DNA from: Nemophila menziesii
Lineage: Eukaryota; Streptophyta; Magnoliopsida; Boraginales; Hydrophyllaceae
Length of the DNA stretch: 64,000 bases
NCBI GenBank assembly: GCA_029959085.1
Contig: JARWIR010000062.1
Location: forward strand, 1,426,001-1,490,000
Direction: 5' to 3'
The notes below the pieces were generated by a model that worked only from the letters and a program-made list of their open reading frames with translations, was not told the DNA's origin and ran no database searches. Made by a program: the position numbers and the translations under genes. Of this stretch, positions 23,250-36,489 are shown piece after piece. How positions within the stretch are numbered: the stretch's first letter is position 1; every line of letters starts with the position of its first letter.

Positions 23250-26090
23250 TCTTTTTTTTTTGGCAGAAGAAGCATTATATTAAATAAAGGGAAAAAAAAG
23301 AACAAAAGAAATTAACCGATACCTAGACCGTCACCTAATTTTTAGAGATTACTAATCAACACAGTGATAGGGATGATAGGGACTGTAGATCAGTTATCTG
23401 GAAGAATTTAATATTTGAAACTCCTAATCCTGGAAATATGAAAGTTTAGAACCAACAAACTTTTTAATCCTACGTATTAAAGGTTGAGTTTTCCAATGAG
23501 ATACATATGCAGAAAAATAGGCCTTGGAGGACCCAAGGCAATCAATGTGAATAGCAACCACTTTATCACTCAAAGTGTATGTTGATAAACAAGCCTTAAA
23601 AAATGTTGTTTCTCCTTCTATGACATCCCTACACCAAGTAACATCCCCATCACAAAAGAAGGTGGTATAGTTGTCATCCTTCCCTATAATAGCAGTACAT
23701 GTGGACTCATGTTCAGAAAAAATGAGGCATCATAGTAAATGTTCAAGACTGCAAAGGAGTTGGCAAAAGTTTCTGCTACTGTCCTAGATTGGCCCTTATC
23801 TGGCAACTCTGGTTTTTGAAACATATTCCAATCTACTCCAAAAAGCTCTTTTATCGAGTTATCGACTAGGATGATTACTACTCTGAAATTCCAAAAAGTG
23901 CCTTCAAACAAGCACTTCATCCTAGTAGGCAAATAATTCTAAATCAAAATCACGACCCAAGTTGTGAGAGTTTTCCTATACCAATCCACAGTCGTCCCTT
24001 CTTTGAGAACTTTTAGAATCCAATCTTCCACCTCACAAAGATATAGCTTAACTAAATTTTCCCTAGAAAATAAATCATCCGAAATTTCCAAACTAAACGT
24101 GCAAAGATGTGTTCCACGCTCTCAACCGAATGGTTACAAAAGTCGCACCTTGGGGAAGGGGTTATGTTTGAAAAGACTGGAACCACATGGGATGGAATTA
24201 TAAGCGCATTTCCAAACAAAGACTTGAATCTTTGTTGAAATTTTCGCATGCCAATGGTCTTCTAAAATAAAGTGTCTTTTGACGAACCGGGGAGGAGGAA
24301 ATGGTATATCTTTGAGCTTTAAGAGAGAGATTAGCATAATAACTTGTTATAGTGGTGTAGGCTCTATTTGAAGAGTGCAGACAAATAATTGTATCTTCTT
24401 CATCAACTGTATGGAGTGGGATGCACTTAATAGTCTTGGCAATTCTTGGGTGAAAAATCGAGGAGACAAGCTCTAAATTCCAACCTCTTCCTCTTGGAGG
24501 ATAAGTTCATGCACTCTTGTGATTGACCCATTTTTTGGACGCGTGACAAAACTGTGTTTCGAAAGCCACTTGTCTTTCTAGATGTTTGTATTGACCCTAT
24601 TTCCAATTTGCATGATGCACCCCCAACTAAGGATATTTATACCTTCCAGAATGCTCGTCATCGCCCATGATTTGGCCTTTTTCTTGGGCGCATACCAAAA
24701 GGAGTGATTCGGTAAGTAAAATTCTTTTAGAACTTTATACACGAGAGGGTTGTGGTGTTAAGAAGTCTCCAAGTTGCAGCGACAAGTAAAGCAAGATTAA
24801 TTGCCTCAAAGTCTCTGAAGCCTAAACCTCTATTTTGTTTGGCCTTAGAAAAGAATTCCCCAATCTTTCCACTGAATGTGTTTATGAGCTTCTGGCCCCC
24901 ACCAAAAATGTGTAGCCATTCGTAAAATGTCTTTGCAAGAGGTTTTCGGGATTTTAAGGATTGACCTAGAGTTTTTTGGAATGGCTTGGAGAATTGATTT
25001 GATAAGAACTTCATTCCTCCATCTGAAAGAATCTTTCCCTTCCATCTTGTAGTTGTGCTGTAAAGCCGATCTTTGAGCCAATGGATTGTCCAAATTTTGC
25101 TTCTATTATGACTCATAGGAATGCCAAAATATCTACCAATCGAATTTGATCGTTGGATTCCTAAAGAGTAAACAACATGGTTAATCAATTCTGATTGGGT
25201 GCCTTTGTTAAAGCATATACAATATTTACTTAGAATACTTTTTTACCAGAGACCAGAGTTCATGTAATATTTTTCAATCACCCTCTTGAAATCCAATAAA
25301 TCCTCCTCCTTGAGGGAGTCATCTGCAAAGGGAATATGCAAGAGTGTCGGGCATCCTAGCCAATTTAATTCCATCAATATTGAATTCACACAGTCAAAGT
25401 TGATAAGTCCAACAACAACTTTGATAATGAGGCAAAAGAAATGGTGATAGTGGGTTTCCTTGTCTAATACCATTTGAAGGAGAAATGGTATCAATAATAT
25501 CTTCATTGAGTGTCACTTGATTTTTCACTGTCGTTAGACAATTGAGTATCCACCCAATCAAAATATCGTGAAAGCTCAATTTACGTAACACTTCTTCCAA
25601 GAAGTCCCAACGTACATGTTCACGAAATTTTGACATATCTAACTTGACTGCCACATAATGTTTGTTTTTCTTTCGATCCTTTCTAAAAAAGTAAATGAAT
25701 TCATGGGCGACGATGATATTGTCTTGGATGATTCTTCCTTTCATGAAAGCTGGCTGGGTCAGAAAAACAATGTCTCCACGAAATGGATTCAACCTTTCTA
25801 CCAAAACTAGAGAAATGATCTTGTATTCGAAATTTACACACGAAATAGGTTTATAATCTCCAACCTTTTCCTGAATTGCACCTTTTGGTACAAGATTGAT
25901 CGTCGTCTTATTAAGAGACCATATATCGAGCCTTCCATCAAAGAATCCTTTAACCATGTCAAGAAGGTAAAATTTAATAATAGTTCAGAATTTTTGATAG
26001 AAAAGTTCTGGTATATGCCATCCGACCCAGATGACTTCCCCCCCCCCCCCCCTAACCAATAGACCTCTCCTTTGATTTAGTCAAGAGTCG
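23250..26090 (-). pseudogene. 5'-truncated L1-type LINE, minus strand
   Basis: Minus-strand pieces in LINE order. RT at 25957-25394 has KTTINLVPKG, DYKPISCVNFEYKIIS, QPAFMKGRIIQDN and GIRQGNPLSPFL. The catalytic box reads FADDS near 25330, followed by a maturation block with GRYFGIPM and GGMKFLSNQF at 25188-24727. A zf-RVT region with CDFCNHSVESVEHIF lies near 24150-24100, and RNase-H-like sequence at 23930-23500. The 3' end is an A tract (T run at 23251-23261 on plus). The frame is broken many times. The 5' end stops near 26090 just beyond a run of 15 C (26038-26052). Not functional. Confidence 0.8.
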
Positions 26091-26099
26091 GAGGTCACA

Positions 26100-27469
26100 T
26101 ATATTTCAGATTCATGGCATGTGTTGGTTTGTCAAATGGTGAAAAAACTCTATAATGTATAGTTTAGATTCAATTTATTAAGGGAAGGGGGAAAAAATCA
26201 TAGGAACAAAAGTTATTTTTCTGTGTTTGAATTGGATTTTTAATGGCAATAAAAGTAATACAACTGATTAAATATTTATTTGGTTTCTTTTAAAAGTTTT
26301 TAAATTCTCCCATATTAAAGTCATTTCAATAAAAAAAATTGAATATTTCTTAAATGTCTTAACTAAGTTTATACTTTTAATATATAATAGTTTACATAAT
26401 ATATAAAAAGGTATTAAGTTATTTTACATTAATAAATATTATTATTTTTTCTTTTAATAATATTAACCTAAAAAAAGAATTCTTTAAACATTTGTTTTCT
26501 TTTTTTATTAGTAAAAAAATTATTACTTTTGTTTCCATTCTTACTATTTATTTATTCATATTACTTTATTTCTTTTACAAATATGAACCCAAACAATGAA
26601 TAAGGTAAAAAAAAATGAATAAAAAGGAATTTCTTTATAAGAAGAAATTTTATTCAAAACACACACTATTTACTCCATCCAAAATATTTACAACAAAAAT
26701 AAGGCTCAAAATAAGACAATGCATACCCTAAGCGAATATTTTTTATACAGTCGAACTAGAAATAACAAATTAAAACCTACCCAAATCCAACAACAGAACA
26801 GAGGTAATTATTCTTCCAAATAAAGCGAACCGCATATTTGAATTCACCGTCATTAAGCAATCAATAGAGATCAAAAATTTCAGTTATACCTGGAGATACC
26901 TAATGACGATCGTCTGAATGCAACTGTGACCTTCAATAGTGTAAAATACCACAATTTCTCTAAAATACCCATCTAAGTGGGTATGGCCCATGGAGGAAGT
27001 ACGATGCCTAGAGAATTATCCAAATGAATCCTTCCTACATGAAAATTACCATTTTCGACCCACTATTTAAAAAGTAAAAAGCAGTTTTAAACCTCATGAC
27101 CACCAGACATTTTTTCCGACATATATCCGTTTATAATACAAATATCAATAGACTAATAACGCAGAGCAAAAAATTACATCTATAACTCTCAGATTTATTA
27201 TTATGGATTCGATTTAACCCAAACCTATGCAGAATATTATATTTACTCTTGAAGGATGAAAACTGTGCATAACAAGAAATCTATCCATAAAACTTGAAAT
27301 TCATGTGATAATAATCCTCCTGGGATCTTCCATTTTTGCGCTCAACAATGATGAATCAAAGTCTACACCTTATTGAATAGTTACGCAAACCATAAGATAC
27401 TAAAACTGGGAGCATTAAAACATAGAAATGATGAAATCCTAATCGACTCCCTATTTTAAAACTTGTAAC
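26100..27469. other. Non-coding AT-rich DNA
   Basis: I see no gene, known repeat end or target duplication in this 1.4-kb stretch. Confidence 0.4.
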
Positions 27470-27585
<116 letters not shown>

Positions 27586-27600
27586 ATCGTCTTTCCTAGA

Positions 27601-28168
27601 GGGTATTTTAACTGTTTTCCCGAACACCGTGTTTACAAATTCACTAATATTACTATAGAATAAATTAATTGAATATATATAAATGAATAAGATGATCAGT
27701 AAAGATGAGTGATTAGCATATGATGCATATTTTGCAAGGTCATTGATTTTTTACGAAATTGGTATCAATGGAGATTTATTATTTGACACTTATTAATTAA
27801 ATTTGTGTTCATATATACCACTTTCGTGGTACCAAGGGCCGAACCACTGAATCATGGAGGTACCTTAACTATGTCTTTACTTATTTTATTATAGGGTATT
27901 TTAAAGGTTTTTCCAAACAATGTGTTTACGAATACACTAAAATTATTATTAGAAAAATTATTTGAAGTAATCTTTATATATGTTAGTAAATAAGATAATC
28001 CCTAGAGATGAATAATTAGCATATGATACGTGTTTTGTAAGGTCGTTGATTTCTTACAAAATCATGATCAATGGAGATTTGTTACATGACACTTATCAAT
28101 TAAATTTGTATTTCTCTTTAACACTTTTGTGGTACAAAGGGTCGAACCACTAGAGCTGAGTGGTACAT
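27601..28168 (+). repeat. Diverged tandem duplication, about 270-bp units
   Basis: Unit 1 (27601-27866) and unit 2 (27894-28168) align throughout. Shared blocks include GGGTATTTTAA, GTGTTTAC, GATTAGCATATGAT versus AATTAGCATATGAT, ATCAATGGAGATTTRTTA and CACTT..CGTGGTACCAAGGG. Each unit ends in a GAACCACT...GGTAC block. Confidence 0.8.
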
Positions 28169-28739
28169 TATACGGATGGATATAGTAGTTTACCTATAAA
28201 TCATGCAATAACATCATATACAAGGTAATATAGACCTTGTGTGACCTAATAGACAAGTATACCATATTAGGACACATCAATATACAAAAAGTTAACATTA
28301 CATAACAAGGTGAAAAATGAAAAAAAAAACAAATCCTAGCCAGATGAAACACAACATTTGTGTAGTTATTTTCGATAATCACGCTAGTAGTCGAGAAATC
28401 TTGTGCAATGATTTCCTCCAGTCAAATCCTTCTAGTTTCAGTTTATATGGTGAGAGTAGCCTCAAACAAAATGTCTAACCCATCAATTAATGTTATACTC
28501 GTAGTCTTGACAACACAAGCAGTAGAACCTTTGTTGGAAACAGATAATCAAGACACGTCACGGTTTATTTTAAAATGGTTGAGGGGGAAGCCACATGGGT
28601 GGTATTTTTCTCAGATATCCATGTATTACTATGGTATTTTTTCTCCTATCTATTAAAATTACGACAATACAATGGTTACTATAGAAATGATTAGGAATAG
28701 TATCAATTAGTTTATTTTTCAATGGAGATAACGATATCT

Positions 28740-29080
28740 AATTTTTCCAATGAAGTAATCATAATCCTAGCCTGAGAGCATCAAGATAAACATTATTAGC
28801 TTTGATATATTTAATTACCAATCTCAAAGGGTTCAAAGGAGTTCCCTAAAAAATGAATGCGTTCCCAAACTTCCAGACTTGCCAAGCCAGTTCATCCAAA
28901 ATTGCATTATGATAGGTAGAACCCATTGGTTAGACAAGTTCCAAAACCGTTAGTCAACTCTATCAATCATATTATTATATGATAGAAACTTAATAAGAGT
29001 GTGAAATTAAGTATACCTAGCCAAAGGGCAAGCAAAAAGATGAGTTTTGGCATATTGTCTCTCTTATAGATTGTCCTTAT
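28740..29080 (-). pseudogene. Possible LINE zinc-finger fragment
   Basis: The minus strand has a weak zf-RVT-like pattern (YAKTHLFACPLARY, then WVLPIIMQFWMNWLGK) of the kind found downstream of LINE RT. It is too decayed to be sure. Confidence 0.25.
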
Positions 29081-30430
29081 GTGACAAATTCCTAAATGAC
29101 TAAGTTCTTAATTGATATCTTACAAGGTGGTCTTACTACATGCTAAACCGTGCATATATTCATAAAGAACACTTATGAAAGTCTGTGTTCTCTTTATTTC
29201 ACTTGTGACTTCTAAACTTACATTTTATTCTACTTTGAACTAATTATTTTCTATGTGTTTCTTGAGCTTAAACTTCATTTATACTACATAGCATTCACAT
29301 ACTTTATCTTGCACCTACTTTATTCAAAACCGTTTTGAATTATAACTCAATATATGTTGATCTTTGGTGCACAAGTTGAACTACACTCTTTGTCATATAT
29401 GCATCTAGTTTATATTTCTTGTTAAAAAGCGTATCATTTAGAATTTTATCATGATCTTATTATTACATTATCCACATGATATTTTCTACACTCTTTTACT
29501 TGATATATCTTTGTTGTGTGTTGTGATATAGCTCTTGGTTTGTTCTAAAAGAAAGTCTTATAATTTCATATCCTACAACGTTTATGTAGAAAGTTTTTTT
29601 ATCTGAGCTATCAAACAAAACTGCCACTACAGTCAAAATCGGTAACCTTAACAGACTCTAAAACCGACATCACGGTCCAAAAAATGGTATGTTGCTTTCA
29701 ATGAAGAACAAGAAGGCGTCCCAAAAGTAACAGTTAAAATTGGAAACCTTGCAACCACTTCAAACCGGCACCCCAATCCAAAACGGTAGTACATTCTTAA
29801 CAAGAAAACGGTATGACATTATATCAGCTATGATGTTGTTTCAAGAACATTTGAAATTATATCTGTTATACTAAAGATGTCATGTGGGAAATATTAGTTG
29901 GGGACAAAAACAGTTTCCTGATCTGTGCAAAATGGTATAACGTTTTTTGGGCAATATGTGATCCTTCTGATAAATTTGTTGGAACTTAATAAACTAAATA
30001 TAGAAAGCTCCCTTGCAGCACATAAATTATCTCTTGAAGCTCTAATTCCCCATTACACTATCCTACACTTCAAGAATGAATTCACAAGCTTGTTTTCATC
30101 ATTTTCACATCATCAAATCGATACCCAAATCATCAAAGGAGTATTTTATTTCAAGCTCATTCACATCAACTCAAAAAGGAGATCAAGTACAAGCTTCAGT
30201 CCTATATCAACTCTTCAAGTAGCCCACAATCTATCTTGTATTATTAATCACTAAGGGTCACATTCAATTGGTTGTAATATTCATCATATAACCACTTAAG
30301 GCATTACTCTTTACCTACATAATATAAGTTGGATTTACATAGTTTAAGACTGAACCTTGTAAGAAGATAACGGGTTGTGACTTAACCGCTAAAATTCTCA
30401 TCGGGTTATGACTTAATTTGTTAAAGATCT
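29080..30430 (+). repeat. Probable SIRE-like copia LTR fragment
   Basis: The segment contains GGGGACAAAAACAGTTTCCTG near 29900 and, at 30360-30425, GGGTTGTGACTTAACCGCT then CTCATCGGGTTATGACTTAA. From memory these resemble the long LTRs of SIRE/Maximus copia elements. There is no coding sequence. It ends where the LTR of copy B begins, so one element disrupted the other. Confidence 0.35.
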
Positions 30431-30435
30431 TTATG

Positions 30436-30815
30436 CTCATAAAAGGGAGCCTCCAGATCCGTAATAGATTTTCTACAGTCTTCAAAACACTGGACGACTT
30501 TACAGCATGGCAGATTTATTTGACAACTTTTCCTTTCCTATTCAACTTTGTTTACTTTTAACTCTAGATTTCACCTTGGATCTTCTTTCCTTAACTCCTT
30601 GAAATCGATTTGGCATCTATTCATTTCTTTTACTTAAGAGCTTAAAATTTAACACGAAAATTATACCAAAAATGCTACAAAAGTAATAAATCTCCAAATC
30701 AAGGCATGAATTAAGAATTTATCTAATAATGGGGGAAATTCCCTTAACAATTAACGTAAGGAAACTAAAATGATGTCTCGTGACTAGATTTAAAATCTCA
30801 AATATAGAGACATCA
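30436..30815 (-). repeat. Partial 3' LTR of copy B
   Basis: It matches 37560-37940 along its length, including CTCATAAAAGGGA and GACTTTACARCATGGC. It keeps the terminal stem TGATGTCTC (30771-30779) and GAGACATCA (30807-30815). The remainder of the LTR is missing on the left. Confidence 0.85.
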
Positions 30816-30828
30816 AGACCCCCAACTC
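30816..30828 (-). other. Polypurine tract of copy B
   Basis: On the minus strand GAGTTGGGGGTCT stands immediately before the TGATGTCTC start of the LTR, the position where plus-strand DNA synthesis is primed. Confidence 0.7.
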
Positions 30829-32500
30829 AAAGTTGTATCGTCCCGATACAATAAAGAATAAGAATATAGGGAAGTCTCTAAAAATACACCTAAGTCAACT
30901 AAGCAAAAATCGAAAAAAGATAGAAGAATGTGAGAAATAATCTCAAAGCAACTACTTAGAAAGTTTCATGTAATAATATCTACAAACTAAATTACCTATA
31001 CACTTATCATATAAACAATCAACACAGTTTAAATTTAAGATTAGATTAGTTTTGCAATGCACGAAGGAGAGGTTCTTCACTTAGTTTAACATGGAGGCTA
31101 TAGATTGTTCATCGAGCCTAACTAGTATCTAATGGTCAATCTAACTACTCTATATTGGTTCAATTATTCCTAAATCACATAGAAAAGAATCATAAGGTCT
31201 TAAAGGTTGTAATGTTGGATTAGGGACAGTATGATCGTATATTTAGATAATTTAGAGTGTGATTTGGCACTCCTCACTATCCATCAACGAATCACCCTTA
31301 AGCTTGAGTTACTCTCATAAATGTTCTCACTCAACCCAATGATTTGATTCCATTATTAGTATTCCGAAGAACCCAATAATAAAGCTTTAAGATGATCATA
31401 TAAGAAATTCCACTTTGCCGGTCCAAATCAAATTCAATCTTTTCATATTTTTTTCTTTTCTAAGCTAGCTATGACTCCCTTTTTGATATGAGATGTCATT
31501 CTACTTCTTTTTCATAACACATTTCTTTTCTTGTCAATCTTTTCTCTTTTTTACACCCCATAAAAGGGTTAAAGTAATAACAAGTGAATCATCATCAAAT
31601 AGAGCACAAATACATAAGCTCAAAAATACCCAACCCAATAATGTTTCCCATAATGTGCGCCCACCACCCCAAAATAAAGCTCTAAAACGATTGTCTAAGC
31701 ATTGCGATTCGAGTGCGGGTCATATGAAAAAGTTCTAAAATCTAAGGAGTATTGCTTATAATGTGGCTAAACAAAAGGCTTTTAGAAAGGCTAGAAGGAG
31801 CTGAGAAGAATATACATAAATTAAATGGACAACAAGCTAAAAGTCAACAAGGGGCTTATCAAAGAACCGCCTTAATCATTTTCTAAACTATGCAATTTCA
31901 TTACTTTCTTACCTCTAGCACGTTCATTAAATGGGTTACCATCTAGATCACATCTCACAGCCTACACACCCCTCAAGGCACCCTAAGATTAAACATACTT
32001 CTACCGCATTGCTCACTAATCTTTTCTTTACTATTAATGTGTCTTTTTATGTTCATACTCCAAGCATACAGAATAACCAGCTTATAAACAAATTACTTAC
32101 TATCATTAAGTCATTAAATGTATGCTTATAAGCCATTGAACAAAATCTACATCTAATTCAATCTATCAAGAATTTTATTTTCTTCCTAAAAAGCAATAAA
32201 TCACATAAAATGGAGATGAGGGACGACGAATCCCCATACACCCAACTCAAAAATGTGCCATGTCCCCACGACTCAAAAGTCTCGACAAAGAAATTAAAAA
32301 CAAACTAATATTGCAAATAGATAAATGGTGGGGAAGAAAGAAAACATACTCTCGAGGCTATTGCCTCGCATCATCAACATCCAAGATGGGGTGCAAAGCT
32401 TTTCTTGTATGTAAACTTCTTGTATCATCAATTTCTCATTACCTTACCTCATAATATGCTCCATCCCAATCAATCATACAAATCTAGAAATCCTTTGTTC

Positions 32501-32692
32501 TTACCTTCTCCAATTTCGTTCTAGAATACTCTCTCTCGTGTGAAGGTGTTCATCCAGGAATATGTTGTTGTGATTTGAGCTAATAAGGCCTTTAGAATAT
32601 TTTCTCATCTCCGGTATTGAAATCTTAGTTAGTAGAGGTTGTGGTTTTTTCTCCTTAAAAGATGTAATCGTTGTGCTTTGTGATTTCACCAC
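32501..32692 (-). pseudogene. 3' ORF fragment of copy B
   Basis: 63 codons reading FKEKKPQPLLTKISIPEMRK and ending RRESILE-like basic sequence. It corresponds to residues about 50-100 of the copy A 3' ORF (VKKTTQPLQTKGPTPEEKEK). The downstream part of that ORF is deleted here. Confidence 0.45.
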
Positions 32693-33249
32693 TGAATGCT
32701 TCTCTCTGCTTACTTGACCCGATTTACCCCTTTTCTTGTTTCCTAAACGTACACCCTTATCAATTGATTTCTTCCCAAACTCACCAATACCTTGCTTTTA
32801 TTCCTTTTTATCTCCCTAACGGTAGATAGTGTCTCCGTTCTTTTCGTCATCCCAATTAACCTCCAAATTAAAGATTTGAAGTTTGGGTTGAAAAAGTGTT
32901 ATTTGGGTTAGGAAAGGTTTTAGGATGATTAATCTCTATGTGGGTATGATGAACTCTTACTTGGTTAGTACGGGTTTAAGGAATTTTGGAGAAATTTTTA
33001 TTGGAAATTTTATATTTTGATTCTTGGATTCTAGATGTCTTGGAATAACCTGGGTGTTTGAATCTTGTTTAGAAGGTCGTGGGGGAGGATTTGGATATGA
33101 ATATATGGTGGTTTGGTGGTGTTTTGATGTGTGGTGAAGGTTAGGTATAGCTTTAATGGTGTTTCATGGAATTTGGGTGTTTTGGAGAAGAAAGAGCTTT
33201 AAGTTTTGTGGAATATAAAGTAAAAGTTGAAAATAAACCCCTCTTTAAG

Positions 33250-33660
33250 AAAATCTGTCACAGCGTGCACCGGCTAGGGGACTGGTATTGTCGGGTGTGG
33301 TCTTCAATGTTTATGTTGTGCACCGTCACGACCCTTGCTTTCACGAACCTAGATACGAATGAGGTCTGGTAGGCCGGTCATGGGACCTATGCCGGTCCCG
33401 TCTCTCAATAAATCTGTTGCAAACCGTGGCCAAACAGTCGCGACCCTGCTTCATGGTACGATAGGCTGGTCGTGGGAACTTCTGTTGCAAATGATGATAC
33501 GATCTGAGGACCGGCTAGTCGCTCGTGTGGCCGGCAGGCCGGTCAGAGCTTAAGAACTTCTGACTTGGACTGTATTGTTGACCGTCGCGACCCTTGGAGC
33601 GGGGCAGGTAGGCCGGTGGTGAGGCCGATAGGCTGGTCCGCTGTGCGTGACTTAGATTTT
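33250..33660. repeat. GC-rich repeats in copy B 3' region
   Basis: Repeated CCGGYNNGCCGG and GTCGCGACCCT-type words spaced about 100-120 bp apart. This is the counterpart of 3640-3915 in copy A. Confidence 0.55.
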
Positions 33661-33866
33661 TTGCGATCTTCTTCACCCCAAACTCAATTTGTGCCTTACC
33701 TGCATATCAAAAACACTAATACCTTCCTCATTATTGAAATATCTATAATAAACAACTACTCTAAATTGAAATTGAAACTAAAACATAAAAACATACAAAA
33801 ATATTGAGGGTTGTTCCGGACAACACTTTTGTTTAACGTATTTCAAAGTTATACGCGTTAACTCTA

Positions 33867-34610
33867 TCAAATTTTGCATATGTAGCCTCCCCAACAACGA
33901 GCGAGGCTATGAACGTCTACTAATCTCTGTTTTAGACCCCTCTTAGGTCTGATTTCAATCACATTTGCCGAAACAACCCGTGTGATGACAAATGATCCCA
34001 TCCACGAGTTCTTGTGACTTCGTGGCCTGTTTTCTGGTTTGAGGGACTTCAATACACAACTTTGTTTCCTACCCCAAACTCACTTTTTGGCCTGGTATCC
34101 ACAGGTTTTGCGTGGATTTCTTCTAGGACTTTGTTCCTGGTTGCAATGTGGATGACAGGAACTGTGGGGGCTAACTTCCTTGGTTTATTACCCAAGACAT
34201 AGAATGTCTCAGATACGTTACTAGCACGGAGGAACAGTTCCCTCCTAGAAGTTTATAATGCTTTGACTTGTGACCAAGAACGACCTTCTAAGTATGATTG
34301 GAACCTGCTTCTCTGCATCATAATCAAGAATAACAAAGTCAATAGGGATGGTTAAGTTACCTGCTTGGATAACGGCGTCCTTCATTGCTTCCCATGTCTT
34401 CGCTATTGAGCTATCCGCGAATTACAAATTCACGAGAGCTTTCTCCGCCTTCTTGATTACAAGCTTATCGAACACAGACTTTGGCATAAGATTCACACTT
34501 GAACCCACATAACACATGGCTTTCACCTTAATCTTTCCACTAATTTGAATACGAAGGTTAAAATTTACTAAATCTTGAAACTTAATTGGTAGTTCCTTCT
34601 CAACTTTCTC
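33867..34610 (-). pseudogene. Protease and integrase C-terminal stub (copy B)
   Basis: The minus strand reads CYVGSSVNLMPKSV near 34515-34475, so the catalytic aspartate codon has become tyrosine (34509-34511). KPRKLAPTVPVIHIA and an EFGVGNKV block follow. The 34052-33867 frame then reads KPENRPRSHKNSWMGSFVIT, IEIRPKRG and RLVDVHSLARCWGGYI. It has the same protease-to-integrase junction as copy A. Confidence 0.7.
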
Positions 34611-35457
34611 GAGACTCTCTCAGTATGAGTCACAGTCTCTACTCTAGCTTGTACACTCACATCTTTCTTTGGAATAGTTTGCGTGAATATATGTTGCGGT
34701 GTAAGCCCTTTCTCAACTATCTCAAGCATTTGGGCGTTGATTTTCTCTTAACTGTATGCCTCTATAAATGCTTTGAGTTCAATAATACCCTTTTGATGTA
34801 TCATAGGAGTGGATGATGACATTGATGGAACACTAGGTGGCAAGCCCACCTTCTTTTCTTCTTCTATTTGCACAGCAGGTGCAATCATTTCTTCTTTTTC
34901 CTCTTGCACATTAGGTGCAACCACTTATTCTGTCGTCTCACTTGAGGCTTCTTCCTCTTTCTTGATAGTTATGCTAGATTGTAACCTAAAGAACGTTATG
35001 ATCTCTTCTTGCATGTCTTTGAGGAGAATTACAAAGTCAAATTCTTCTGGTCTAGGACTGTTTGGTTCTTCATCCTATTCTAGAACCTCCACGATTATCT
35101 CTATAGTAGGTGGTGATTCTACTTCTTTTTCAGGTGTAAAAATAGCCTTACATGCTTCGAACCCAACATTGTCATCACCATTATCGATCGCGTACACATC
35201 ATTTGTTCCTAAGGCCAATTGGGGAGCATGTGACTTCTCGATGGTTTTAGCTATTTGGTTGACTTGCATTGTTACGATCTGTATTGCGACATCTTGTTCT
35301 CTGATATTTTCTTGATACATCCGTAGCTGGTCTTGAGTTAGCATCATAAAGTCTTATATTGTTTTCTCCAATCCAGATCCTTCTTGAGGATGTTATGCCA
35401 AGGATTTCGGAACTAGGCTATCGGCGTAAGCATCATAGGTTGGTTGCGGTGGAGGAA

Positions 35458-36418
35458 CTACTTTGTTATAATTTTGGTTCCCTTTTTAGGGCCCTTAATG
35501 TATTTGCTAATAAGTGTTGTTCTGAGGACGTGGTTGGTAAGCATTACCTGGATTTGCGGCCCATGATGCTTAGAATAGTGCATACCCGGATGATTTCGAT
35601 TACCAAATTGGTGATTTCCATAGTTTGATATAAAGTAAACCGATTTTAGATTGCCTTCACACTCTTCCCATATATGATCACTAACGTCACAACACGGACA
35701 ACCTTGTGCCTCTTGCATTACTTTCATCTTGACTGGCTTTCTCCGAAAATTTTATTCCATCGTGAGTGACATCTTCTCAATTTAATTCTCATCGAAAAGA
35801 GTTTAGCGTCATAAGCATATTTGTATTTAACTGAAGTGTGACTTTGGTATTATTAATAGGAGCTCGTGATATAGGTCAACTCCTTTCTGTTTCAATAATT
35901 CGCTCCATACCTTCTACAGCTTCTGCGGGATACATGGACCCAAATCCCCATATTCTGTCATTATCTACCCTCAGACTACCTTCCGCATCAATACCTTGAT
36001 AGAACATCGCTAATTGCAGGGTTGGGGTGTAACCATGAAGTGAACACCTTGATAATTTATGTTGAAACCTGATCCATGCTTCTCATACACTTGCATCATT
36101 CTCTTGGCGAAAACTTGCAAGATCCATATAATCTTCAATTTCAGACATGGGAGATCTTGTTCGCGGCGTGAATATTAGGGGGATTCATTCCTTTTGGTTC
36201 TACTAGTGGGGGAATAGGATCTTGTTGATTGTTATTGATATTGTCCCCCCAGGTGGATCTACGTTCTCAACTACTCTAGACATGGCTTCCTTCTTCTTTT
36301 CTTCTCTTTTATGTTTGTTATAATCCCTAATTATGTCCTCAGTGTCCGAGTACATACACCAAGACCTAAAGAACCTAAAAGATACAAAAACAAAAAGAAA
36401 GTGTAAACTTGGAAACAA
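35458..36418 (-). pseudogene. Gag remnant of copy B
   Basis: Minus-strand frames keep an N-terminal charged piece (36418-36203), part of the SLHGYTPTLQLAMFY-type block near 36060-36000, and a zinc-knuckle-like CPCCDVSDHIWEEC at about 35690-35650. The central FMQICD core present in copy A is deleted. Confidence 0.7.
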
Positions 36419-36489
36419 CTAAAAACTATTACAGTAAAAACTAAGCACAATAACTAACGAGGAAAATCCTGGTGCTAAGAACTTTGTGG

